DNA of 64,000 nt from Castanea sativa (lineage: Eukaryota > Streptophyta > Magnoliopsida > Fagales > Fagaceae), in the NCBI RefSeq assembly GCF_040712315.1, contig NC_134013.1, positions 62,409,001 through 62,473,000 of the forward strand, read 5' to 3'. Below the pieces are notes generated by a model. The model worked only from the letters and a program-made list of their open reading frames with translations. It did not search any database and was not told where the DNA came from. Shown here one piece after another: positions 24,501-35,084 of the stretch (within the stretch, counting starts at the first letter, position 1; each line of letters begins with the position of its first letter). Position numbers and translations under genes: made by a program.

Positions 24501-25850
24501 GCACGTGCTACTGCAGTGCCTAATAGTACTAGGTCAAGATTAGTATGACATTTGCTCAAACCCAAAGTACCTTATGCTAAAATAAAAACAAATGCTAGGC
24601 ACATCTAAATTCACATGGAACTCTAAGCATTTGTGGACGGCTTGCGTGTCTCACTGATGCAAATTTTAGTCAAGGAAAGAAACAAGAAGTAGATATCAAT
24701 CCTTTGTTCCCGTCTCCTACTTAGCCATGACAAAATTGGACTCGACCAGAACTTGAAAGAAAATACTCGTTTATAATAGTTTGGGAAATTTTTTTATTTA
24801 TGTTCATTTATTTAACAAATGTCAAGTTTAAGTCCAAGTTTAGGTTCAATTATAAGATGAGCAAAACTCAAATATTATAATGTGTTTGTAAACAAACTCG
24901 TGAGTTTGAGGTTAATTTTTATTTTCTTTTATTTATACATATATAAATTACACTTGTATGTGATTGCTAACCTAATGTAGCATTGAGCTCAGACCACAAG
25001 AAACTGTAACATATTTAGATTGTTTAAGTTTGTAAAAGTTCTTAAATATCATATTAGTATTTGTAAGTTATTGATAATATAAACAATCTATTTTGTAATA
25101 AAAAATTAATTTTTAGCAGTCCAAAGTTAATAAATATAATTTTTTTATAAATCCATACACAAATTGTTATATCTAAGTAACTCAAACAATATACTTTCAA
25201 ACACAGTATACTTATTAAGGGTCCGTTTGGTAGAGGAATTTGAGTAATGTTGTTTGTAGTTTTTTAAAATATGTGTAGGTAAAAAAGTGTGTAATATTAT
25301 TTAAAAATTAAAAATGTGAGTTCTAACCACCCTACTAAGCAAGGCCTAATTATCCTAAACTCTTAACACTCATTCTGTTTACGACCCTATTTTTAAAGAA
25401 TGATGAGAGAGACCGTTCAAACTTGTAATTGAAACTCCAAGAGGAATGGTCAAAATTTGGCAGATGCAAAATGTAAAATTTATTTTTTCCTCTTTCTTAA
25501 AAACAATAAAGTGAATTATACAAAATAAACCATTTTAATGAGTAATGATTCAAATACAATAACTTTCACAATCTCAATCTCATTTGGATTTATTACCGAC
25601 TTTTTATTTTATTGTCAGTCATTAATAAAAATTCAGTGAAAGAAACAACATCTTCTTTACTGACAAACACATACACATATACAGCAAAAGTTGTTATACT
25701 AGTATTTACTGACAAAAAGATTCGTAGTCGCAAAATCTCACTCTTCTTTCCAGACACAGACTCGGGCAAAAAAGAAAAAGGCGATAATACAGTACTTGAA
25801 GAATAAATATAAAACAAAATTTCCAAAACCCAAAAAGAAAGAAAGAAAGA
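21535..25850. other. AT-rich intergenic DNA upstream of the MUB gene
   Basis: I see no gene. The region is rich in poly-A/T and TA runs (for example around 21900-22000, 22300-22390 and 24350). Short open frames at 22846-23258 lack domains and codon bias. The last few hundred bases before 25850 probably belong to the MUB promoter, but no specific element stands out. Confidence 0.4.
25218..25346. mobile_element. Possible short Tourist-type MITE
   Basis: The left end 'agggtccgtttggtagag' and the right end, read in reverse, 'aggccttgcttagtaggg' are partly complementary. The flanks are TTA-like/TAA. 'GGGTCCGTTTGGTA' is a very common start for plant MITEs. The arms match only about two thirds, so this is tentative. 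Confidence 0.3.
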
Positions 25851-25894
25851 AAAACCCAAAACCAAAGCGTCAATCAATCAAGATCGGGTCTACT

Positions 25895-26444
25895 CTTCTC
25901 TACTCTAGGGTTTCTCTCTCTTCTCTCTCTCTCTCTCTTAGGAATCTCTCTGGTCTTTCATTCTCACAAACCCTAGAGAAAAAGCAAAGCTCGCGATTCT
26001 TTTCTTTCATTCCAGGTACTTTTTTTTTTTCTTTTTTTTTAACGTTTCTGGATTATCCAATAATTGTTGGGTTGGTTATTGTATCGGTGTCACAATTATG
26101 CTTTTCCTATCTTTCTTTCTTTCTTTCTTTCTGTCTTGTCGGTGACCTGTTCTGTTTGGTTGGCGAGAAAATTTAAGAGCAGAAATGGAGAGAAAATTTG
26201 GACTGTGCTTCTTTTTCTTTTTTGGAATAATTGAGTACAGAGCTGAACTCAGCTGAGCGAATGAGTCGTATATTTAGTTATTTATTTTTATTTCTGTTGA
26301 ATTAGCCACACGAAAGAATTGACTTTGTATGATTTGAGTGTAGGGGTTTTCTGGATTTCTCGTGGCGGATTGGGCCGCTGGTTTGTGTAGAAAGGGTGGT
26401 GGTACGGAAACGCTTTACGGGATTGAATTGGTGGAAGAGCTCAA
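25895..26444 (+). promoter_or_regulatory. MUB 5' leader with probable leader intron
   Basis: A CT-rich leader starts near 25895 ('ctctactctagggtttctctc', then a CT microsatellite at 25919-25938), as in many plant 5' UTRs. 'ttccag|gtactt' at 26015/26016 is a good donor and 'tttgtgtag|aaaggg' at 26390/26391 a reasonable acceptor, giving a possible 375-base leader intron. A 7-unit 'tttc' microsatellite lies at 26110-26132 within it. The splice sites are inference; cDNA would settle them. Confidence 0.4.
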
Positions 26445-29400
26445 ATGCCGGAGGAGGAACTGGTTGAGCTCAAGTTCCGAATCTACGATGGGTCAGATAT
26501 TGGTCCCTTCCGCTACTCGCCGGCCTCCACTGTAGCAATGGTCAAGGAGAGAATTGTGTCAGAGTGGCCAAAAGGTCAGGGACTTCAATTATGCGTGTTG
26601 CAATTTTAGTTCGAACAATTGCTTTTCGATTATGAAGAACATATCATTTTTGTATTGCTTTTCAATTGAGTCACACAAAAGCTTGTTTGTGGTTGATGGA
26701 ACAAGATGGACAAGTTTTCTCTCAAATCTAGATCTTTTTGAAATCAAAAATGGATTCTTGTATATCGATCTTTATTATTATTTTTTATGCCTTTATAGTC
26801 AAACAAATTTAGATATGATGACCAGTATATTTGAATTTTATTTGCTAATCATTTAGATTTGCATCAAGGATTAACTTTAAATCCATATCTCTTTGCACTA
26901 GTTATGGATGAACTACTAGAGCAACTCAATATGAAGGCCCTTGGTGTATCCATGTATGCCTCTTCTAAATGATACAGTTTTAGTGGATGAAAATGGGCGT
27001 GGAGTAAATGCCAAATTGGAAATCTAGAGAAAGGCTTTAGAATCTAGAAGATTGAGCTTAAGTAGGTCTAAAAAAACGCACATGAAGTGCAACTTCAGTA
27101 AAAAGGAGGGGATTTAGGTGATATAGCCCAATGGTAATGGCATTCTTTGTGATGTCCTATGTCTGTTGTTCAAACCCCGCCTCCCCCTCCCCTATCATCT
27201 ACCTATCCAAAAAGTTTGGTAAAAGGAAAAATAAGGATGAAGGGATTGTAAACCTTGATGGTCTAGAGATATCTAAGAGCGAGTGCTTCGTTATCTTGGA
27301 TCAATAATTCATAAGTATGGACAGTTTGAAGGTGATGTGAATTATAGGATAAAAGCAGGGTGGATGAAATGGAGAAGTGCATCGAGAGTTATGTTTGATT
27401 ATAGAATACCTATTATGTTAAAGGGAAAGTTTTACAAGGCTGTTATAAGACCAACTTTGGTATATGTTATTGAATGGTTGGTCTATGAAGAAACAATGTG
27501 TTCATAAAAGAATCCTAGTTGAAATGAGAATTTTGAAATGAATAAGTGGAAATAAGGGAAATATAGGATATGAAGTAAAGAAATTCGTTTAAAGATAGGC
27601 TTATAAATATTTTTTTTATCTTTCTACTTATCAAAAAAAAAAAATTGTTTAAAGATAGGGGTGACTCCTATTGACGAAAATATGGAGAGTCGCTTGAGAT
27701 GTTGTAGTTATGTGCAAAGAAGAGTGATTGATGCATTAGTGAGGAAGAGTGATTCATTCAAGTCAAGGTAACATAATGCTAGCAGAAGCAGGAAAAACTA
27801 ACACCTTAATTAAAAAGGTGATAGATTATGATTTTGGTTTGGATATAATGGTAGAGAAGAATACACATGGTTTACCTTTACTAGTATGTTGAGTATCCAT
27901 AGTTGGTCCCAAATGTTTTTGGACTAAGGTTTTATTGTTGTAATAATGAGGATAAACTACTTAGCCGGTCAGGGGCCCCTGGATTACCTAGTAATTGGTT
28001 CTGGCGGGTGGGGTTAGTTGCCCATAGGAGTTTGATTAACAATGAGGATTGTTGCACAGTATGCTCTATTATGTGCAACAAATCTGAGTGAAGTTCTCCT
28101 ATGTTATAAAAAAAAAAAAAAAGATTCCCGCTCCAAAACATTGTAGTTCATTCTCTATCTGTATCTCTTGCATATTTAGTTGCTTTCATATCATCAAATG
28201 GCATATCTTATGAAAAAAGTTTAAAAGCTTCTAAACTTTTTTGGGAATCAGTTTATTGCATGTATGTCTGATAGTGATCATAAATTCAAGGTTAATGATT
28301 TGCCTACAATTTAAGCTAGAAATACTATTTCATTCATCATGGATCCCACATTTTGATTGATGTGACTGCAACAACTCTTGAATAAACTCCCTAATGGTTT
28401 CCATTTTAGTTTAAATATGTTTTTGCAAAAATAGAGTGGATGCCGTCCTGTTTTGATCTTATTGTCATAAATGTAGTGTGGTGCATGTTGCATTATTGGG
28501 TGGTTCATATATATGAACTGAAGTTATAAAAATTAGGTGTTTTAAGTCTTAGCATTTTGAATTAGCTTACTTACTAAAAGAAAAGAATTAGTTACCCTAC
28601 CTTTTTCCTTTTTGTGATGGCAAAGTGGCTGGCAATATTTTTGGTTCCTTTGCAAGTTGAGCTTATCTTTTTTGGGTTTACCTAATAGTTCTACAAAAGC
28701 TAAATTTTGATTGGACCCACCTCCATCACGCCCAATCCCCTTTTCTTCTGTCCTTCATTTACCCTCAAGTACATTGTAATTCATCTTTAACAATGTAGTG
28801 AGTATGTGATTGATAGGAGTTTGAAAATTTTTGTACAACCTTGATTGATATATATGAGGAGCACTTTGATAGACTGATAGTAGGGCTAACTAGTTTCATT
28901 TCATTACAAACAAAATTTTGGAAATAAGAGAGATTTTTATTTTTTATTTTTTATTAAATGTTATGAGTGAAATGTAGCGTAGTGAATTCTGTTCATCTAA
29001 TTGGTGAGTTAGTGGATCTACATAGCACATGAACCATGTTTAGGATTTGATGACACTGCTAGTTTCAGGATAGTCATCTATGTGGTTGTTAGGTAGGTAA
29101 TTGGGGCCAGGTTATGTTTTCGTATGACCTTGGGGAAGCCTAGGTGTAGAGTACTAGGTGCCTAAGCTCACCTAGGTTTGATAACTTTGATTTCTAGCTT
29201 TGTATGATTTTAGTTGGAAATGCAGCATATTTGGGTGGTATAAACCCACTACTGGATGGTATATTTCTATATATTTGTGTTTGCTCAAAATCAATTACAT
29301 GATCTTAGATTTCTGATTTGTAATAGTTGCCCACATGAAATTTACATGAATTGAATATTTTAGCTTAATAGATAGTGTTGTATATGTTTGGTCATCCTGC

Positions 29401-32400
29401 TTTTTGCCTTGTAAAATTCATTAACTAATAACCATGTGATCTTGGTCCTCTGTTTCTGCCAATTACCATGGATAGTATATGGCTGCAGAGATCTCACTTG
29501 ATATGACATTAGTCTTGCTATCCTTAAACATTAATGAGCATGACCTTACTCTCCTAGTTGGTTTAAGCACCAGATGTAGGCCTCCAATCGCGTGTGTTTA
29601 TGGACATCAATGCAAGAAGACAGCCCATCCAGTGATTCTGTGGATGGATGCTGGAGGCCCAATGCCAGTTGGGCCCAGTTGACCTAATGGAAATTATTTA
29701 ATTTTCTTTATTTAATGCAATTGGTTATTCCTACTTGGTTTCGGACTTCATTTTCTTTCCTTGATGGTTAAAAGGTTGGCTTGGGAATCCTATATAAAGG
29801 CCCCAAGGTTCACTGGTTCAGTATTGCTATACCTGGTTTTGATTAAATCAAATTTCTGTTGGAGTTCTTCCAATAGCTTGGTGTTGGTTCCAGGTGGCTG
29901 TTTCTAGGTTTTTCTGCTTGGTGCTGATTCTTAGGTTTAATGCTCTTCTTTGGTTCTTTTTGTGTATCACGTTTTTCTTTGAATTTTGTGCTGCATCACA
30001 ATGGTAACTTGTGATTTTGCTCTTTTTATTGTCTTCTAATTTGGGATTCTTGCAAAACAAAATATGAGGCAAAATGCTGCAGAACCTTTTGACTTGACCA
30101 GGTTAAGGCCTCACCCATCATCTACATGGAAAAAATTGACTCTGGGGATTATGTGGTAGCTTTAGAAGACTATTGCATTGGTGAAACCTGTTATAGATTT
30201 TCTTATGGAGAATCCCTTTCCTCTAGCATTCATGTAGGCTATATTTGAGAATGTTGTAGCGGCTTGAAGTGGACGACATCGCTTGTTTTATACTCACTTT
30301 TATCTCTGTTGAGAATCTCTCTCTCTAATAGGTTAAGTTACACAGGCAACTCACCCTCTATCCCATTGGTTTTTGAACCAGAGTTCATTGGCATCTTCGA
30401 AGAATTTTATCCTAGCTGTCCCCAAATAGTTTGGGATAAAGGCACTATAATTTTATACCCTTGCCTCCTATGTTTGCTCCTCTTTTCTAGCATATTTAGG
30501 ACTTACAATTTACAAAATAAAATTATATTTCTGGTGCGTTGGTAGTTTAAAAGTGAAAATGAAGTTAGGGCCCTCATGAACACCCCCCCCCCCCCCCTCA
30601 AAAAAAAAAAAGATCTACTCTTTACTCAAGTTTCCAATTTAGACCAAGCAACATTTCATTAATTCATTTTTTTTTTCTTTTTGTAGATTTCGATTTTATT
30701 TTATGAATTTTTTATTCAATTAGAAATTGCGACGTAAAATCAATGAAATGTAAAATTCTTGAGTAGTCTATGTCCCTTTGAATGAGAGATACCCTTACTT
30801 AATAGTTCTGATTATGATTATTACAATTAAGCTCCCGGTTTTTATTTCCTTTCATCCATGTTAGCTGCCAAGTTTATGTTGCAAATTATAATTGTAATTA
30901 GAATCAATGCATAGTATTATACATTAAAAAAATTAAAATATAAATATATTAAAAGAACCTAGAAAATCAGTGTGAGATTTTCCATCAAAATGATTTTCCA
31001 AGGGTTCCAGCATTGCAAAATAAAGTTTTATAGTGAAAATTTTAAGGTTTAAGCACCAGATGTGCCATGTCTTGTCAAGGAAAGCTGATCAGCAAGGTAG
31101 GCATTGACATGTCACTACAGTGTTGAAACCCTATGTGTACCTAGTCATTGGACGCTTGTGTCATGTGTCTGTCTGGCTTGCTTGGATGTGAATGTGATTC
31201 TAGTCATATATTTTTTGGGTGATTGAAAATATTGTATTGTGAGGATCATTCTTGTTTCATCTTTCAACTGGGTGATACTTAACAAACAATGATTAGTATA
31301 GACTATTGAATAGTAGATGGTCACAGTTTTTTTGATTGGTAAACAGAAAATTTTATTCAATGAAAAGTAAATACAGCACAACCACAGTACACAGGCACCA
31401 TACAGGGGTTGTTAAAAATCAAATGAAAGTACATAAATCCAAAAATTCTAGCAAATCAGAGAAAGAATGACGACTTAATACTGCCATCCAAACATACAGA
31501 GTGTGAAATGAGAGCATCTTCATATCCAAGGGTGAGGCGTCTATCCCATTAAACATGCGATTAATACGCTCCTTCCAAGTAATCCACATAAGCATAATGG
31601 AATAGCACCCCAAAACATCAGCCATACAATGTCGACCAAATATCCCTTTCCAACACCTTAACAAAGCCAAAACACTCTGAGGCATAACCCAAACTACTCC
31701 AAACAGACCAAACACCATAGACCACAAATCATAAGTAATGGGGCCATGTAGTAACAATTGGTTTTGGTCTTCAGTTAGTTAGGACATGAATCATGACGTG
31801 GTTCCCCTCTGTGGACTAGTTCTGATTTTATTTGGTATTATCATATTGTCAAACAAGAAAGTTATACATGATAGTTTGAGTACCAAATTGTTCTCATCTT
31901 GTTTTCTCCCCTTCTAATTTTTTGTTTATTGTTTTGGCGTTCTGTTTTTTCTCTTTTAACATTGGACCTATGTCTTCTGGTATGTCTCAGATAAGAAAAT
32001 CATACCCAAGGGAGCAAATGACATAAAGCTGATAAATGCTGGGAAAGTATTGGAAAACAACAAGACTGTCGGCCAGTGTAGAGTACCTTTTGGTGAGCTT
32101 CCAAGAGGAGTTATCACCATGCATGCTGTTGTGCAGCCATCTTTAGCAAAGGCAAAAACAGGTAGTTTTCTGGATATATGCATGTTCTATAAGTTCCAGA
32201 TTATGTAATTCATGTTCTATTGGCAAAGAATGGTTTTATTTTTTATTTTTTTAGCTTTGGGCATTAAATACGTAACGCATTCTTCTAAGTTCATCCCTAC
32301 TCTTGGGTTGTTCTAGTAGCTCCTAGGTCTCATGTGATCTGTGAGGTTCTAAGTTCAAATCTCCTAGTCAGAACCTTGGCCCTTGGGGATTCTTCCTTAT

Positions 32401-33272
32401 AATTACCTAGTGTGTGGGACGGGAGACTATACACACTTGAGGGAATAGTTTGGTGCTAGAAGAGACCTGGACACCCACTTTAGCCACACAAAAAAAGGTT
32501 CATTCTGACTTTGTTTTGTTGCAGACTTGCAGTATAAAACTATAAATGAGTTTTCTTGTCCTTAACACTTTTTGTTTATTTATTGAAAACTTACATATGC
32601 ATCCAATAGATCTTGAACCCTTGTCCACATTATCCGCCTAAAACTTGCAAGGGAAGGAGGTGCCAGTTGAGCTGGAGCTCATTGGCTCTTGTCCATCCTT
32701 GTTACTTTTAGATGAGAGTTGGCATCATGAATGTTTTTTCGAATCGTTAAAGTGGGTGTTCATTATCTGTGATCTGGCTGTACCCTTCCTATGGGCATCA
32801 TTGTACCAAGGCACTTTCAGACTAGTATGTTGGTGATACACATTGGGTAAAAACTTTGAAGATCGCCTGTAAGGGTCACAGGTCGGTTTGGGCCTGGTTT
32901 CATATTGACCTATCACCCGAACAGATCATGTTGGTGAAGGGGTCTTGGACCCTGAAAATCATAAATTTTGTCTTCATTGCCAGCCTTGAAAATGGTTAAT
33001 ATGCATTGTAGTTAACTAATAAAAGTGAAGAATACAATTGTACTTTCTGTGATTTATGTGGTGACTTTATATCTACCAACATCAAGTCAGATATTAAAAT
33101 CCTAATCCTCATATTGTAAGCATTGATGCGACTGAGAACTTATAAGACATCAAAGTACTGATTGTCTTTTCTATGTATCTGCTGAAAGTTATTTGTTTGT
33201 TTGTTTGTCTGAACAGAAAAGAAGGTTGATGATGTCCCAAGAAAAAGTTTTTGTTCATGTTCCATATTGTAA
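26445..33272 (+). CDS. MUB: Membrane-anchored ubiquitin-fold protein
   Basis: Three coding exons: 26445-26574, 31991-32161 and 33217-33272, joined at GT-AG borders with intact frame, encode 118 residues, the usual size for this plant family. The protein starts MPEEELVELKFRIYDGSDIG, followed by 'PFRYSPAST', then DKKIIPKGANDIKLINAGKV, a ubiquitin-like beta-grasp core without a C-terminal diglycine. It ends FCSCSIL. The last four residues form a CaaX box whose Leu favours geranylgeranylation, and the preceding Cys could be palmitoylated. Known family members are lipid-anchored at the plasma membrane and bind group VI ubiquitin-conjugating E2 enzymes. The wording of exon 2 is closest to the MUB3/MUB4 group, but I cannot assign a paralogue. 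Intron 1 is unusually long (5.4 kb) and full of retroelement debris. No lesion is seen, so the gene appears functional. It faces the GRAS gene tail to tail. Confidence 0.93.
27108..27222 (+). mobile_element. tRNA-derived SINE inserted in the LINE
   Basis: An A-box-like 'tagcccaatggtaatgg' (27124-27140) and a B-box-like 'gttcaaacccc' (27168-27178) have the spacing of an internal RNA polymerase III promoter. A 'ctatcatctacctatccaaa' tail follows. It splits the LINE coding sequence, which resumes afterwards ('gaagggattgtaaaccttg'). Flanking 'gtaaaaagga' and 'gtaaaaggaa' look like an imperfect target duplication. It is not a tRNA gene: no cloverleaf closes. Confidence 0.6.
27600..27646 (+). mobile_element. 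47-bp A-tailed insertion with 13-bp duplication
   Basis: A 47-base sequence ending 'ctacttatcaaaaaaaaaaaa' plus 'tt' is flanked by a perfect 13-base direct repeat GTTTAAAGATAGG (27587-27599 and 27647-27659). An A-tail plus a 13-base duplication is the signature of target-primed reverse transcription, so this looks like a heavily 5'-truncated SINE or LINE insertion. Confidence 0.7.
31325..31760 (-). mobile_element. L1-type LINE 3' fragment in MUB intron 1
   Basis: On the minus strand 31757-31419 stays open for 112 residues and reads LLHGPITYDLWSMVFGLFGV and 'WKGIFGRHCMADVLGC', the zinc-binding C-terminal region (zf-RVT) found at the end of many plant L1-like reverse transcriptases. It continues through a short 3' tail to 'ttgaataaaattttctg' and an A-run near 31330. 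It is 5' truncated and antisense to the host gene. The open frame is long for a dead fragment, suggesting a younger insertion than the LINE at 26870. Confidence 0.75.
32285..32475 (+). mobile_element. Probable SINE in MUB intron 2
   Basis: 'tagtagctcctaggtctcatg' and 'gaggttctaagttcaaatct' resemble decayed A and B boxes. They are followed by 'gggattcttccttataatta' and 'gacgggagactatacac', and the block ends before an A-run at 32490. No target duplication could be defined. Confidence 0.35.
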
Positions 33273-33712
33273 CTCGTAAGTGAGTCCGTCTTGATTCAGC
33301 ACTAAGCTTGTGAGGCTGCCTTGGGGTTCTTCTCAAGGCCTCCTAAGCCACAGAGATGAGTAGCTGCAGGAAAGACAAAATAATTTGTGAAACAGTCCCC
33401 ATCCCTCATTGTTACATGTTTGTTGGAGGGCATTCCTGTGTAACAGTGCATGTCGGTGATGATGATGTATTTGCATTTTATAAAATGCGTGTTTGATGTA
33501 TTTTGGTAGCTGCAGTCCTACATATTCGATTAACATATATAAAAGCCTTAATGTGTTTCACAATTTAATATGTTGCTGAAGATGGCCTTGGTGTTCTGAC
33601 AATTTACATGCATGCTCAGGCTAACAAATCTGAAATCTATATTCAATAATCGTAACAATTGGTTGAAAAAAAGGGAAAGCTGGTAGCATCCCTAGCTGTT
33701 TTACAGTCTTTA
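33273..33712 (+). other. MUB 3' flank
   Basis: Contains the probable 3' UTR. An 'aataat' near 33643-33648 is a weak polyadenylation-like signal. No other gene is seen. Confidence 0.35.
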
Positions 33713-34215
33713 TGGCCTGTTTGGATGTTTAAAAAAGGAGGGAGAGTAGAGTAGAGGGAGGGAGAGTAATTTAAATCCCTTGTTTGGAAGTTTTTTAAGG
33801 GAGGAGGGGGAGGGATTTGGAGGGGTTTGGTAGAGTTTCAACTACCTCTAACCCTTCATTTTTATTTTCCCCAAATTGGATAGATTTGGAGGGAGAGTAG
33901 AGTAGATAAATTATTGACCAAATGAATTCTCCAATTTACCCTTTTTAAATTAACAAAATTACAAACCAATTAATCATAGACCAATATTGCAATTTATTTT
34001 CAAATATGGGTAAATTTGTCTATTTAATCATTTCCTCTCCTCTCCATCTCAATTTTAAAAACATCCAAATAAGGGGAATGGCTAATTACTTCCCTCTCCC
34101 TTACTAATTTTAAAAACATCCAAACAAGGTGGAGGGTAATTATTTCACTTTACTCTCCTCCCCACTACTCTCCTCTCTTCTACTCTCCTCCCTCTCTAAA
34201 CTTCCAAACAGGCCA
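33713..34215. mobile_element. Tourist-type (PIF/Harbinger) MITE
   Basis: Inverted ends TGGCCTGTTTGGA (33713-33725) and TCCAAACAGGCCA (34203-34215). Purine-rich 'ggagggagagtagag' follows inside the left arm and matching 'ctactctcctccctctc' precedes the right end. There is a 3-base duplication TTA on both sides (33710-33712 and 34216-34218). At 503 bases without coding capacity it fits a MITE. It lies 440 bases beyond the MUB stop codon. Confidence 0.85.
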
Positions 34216-34218
34216 TTA

Positions 34219-35084
34219 GTTCTATAGAAAAACAATAAACAAGCATTTGCAAAAGAGGAAATGTCCAGAAATTCTGGCTTGAAGAAGGGCATGAATCATG
34301 ATCAACAAGAGGGAAGAAGAGAAAAAAATGGTTTGACTTATGAAGTAAGAATAAGATGCTTGGGTACTTGATCTTTGTACGCAAAGAAGCTTAATTATAA
34401 TTCTTTATATATTTTTGGGTTCAACCTAAGTCAAACATCTCCCTTCTTTTAATACTCATATTCTTGATTTTAGATTCTGGCCCAGGTCCTTGGTACTACG
34501 GTACTGAGAGACTAGTTGGTACTTGGCACCCAAGTCTTTCTTCCTTGATTTCGGTATTTGGATACGTATTTCCTTCTCAATTTTTGATGCCTGAAAACTG
34601 GGAATTGTTTGGGCCTCATCAACTTTCACTTTTAAGTGAAGTTAGGCCCAAAAGTAGAAAACGAGCTGAACTTTGACCTATGCGAAAAAAGAAAGATACT
34701 TTTTAAGAAATAATAAAAGACAAAAATTCCCTTCAGTGTCTTACCACCGGTCGATAAGCCTATTGTCCAAGAGTAGCGACGCCATCTGGTACGGGGAACC
34801 ACTTTTCTGGAGGTAGCCTCTTCTGTGCAATAAAAAAATCATTTTTTTCACACCAATATTCAACGGTAATATTATATAAAAATAATAAAATAAATATCGA
34901 CCTAATAATCCCTAAGGTCATTTTCCACATATCTTTCCTTTTCTCCTTCCTCTTTCCCCTTCCTTTGGCATTTTTCTTGTATTTTTATGCATTGTTTTAC
35001 ATGGACAAATTAATAATATTTTTTTTTAAAAAAAACTTTAAAACAACAAACAAAAGGAAAAGCCCCATGACACACACACATACG
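34219..35084. other. Intergenic spacer between convergent genes
   Basis: Separates the 3' ends of the MUB (plus) and GRAS (minus) genes. No gene, repeat end or RNA is recognised; open frames at 34464 and 34965 have no domain. Confidence 0.4.

Larger units (their letters stand above)
26870..27950 (+). mobile_element. Degenerate L1-type LINE fragment in MUB intron 1
   Basis: Broken reading frames encode the late part of a non-LTR reverse transcriptase: 'PYLFALVMDELLEQLNM', then 'TVLVDENGRGVNAKLE' type sequence, then in 27283-27507 'YLGSIIHKYGQFEGDVNYRI' and 'KAGWMKWRSASRVMFDYRIP'. The 3' end resembles plant L1 tails ('cccaaatgtttttggactaagg' near 27908). Multiple stops and frameshifts make it dead. 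It lies in sense orientation within the host intron, and two younger insertions interrupt it (27108-27222 and 27600-27646). Confidence 0.8.

Noticed and set aside
27121..27180. Possible tRNA gene (A-box and B-box words)
   Set aside because: No acceptor or anticodon stems can be formed; the downstream tail and the split LINE indicate a SINE.
30264..30545. 93-codon frame in MUB intron 1
   Set aside because: Matches no domain; the 'cccaaatagtttgggataaagg' word near 30421 suggests a transposon tail instead.
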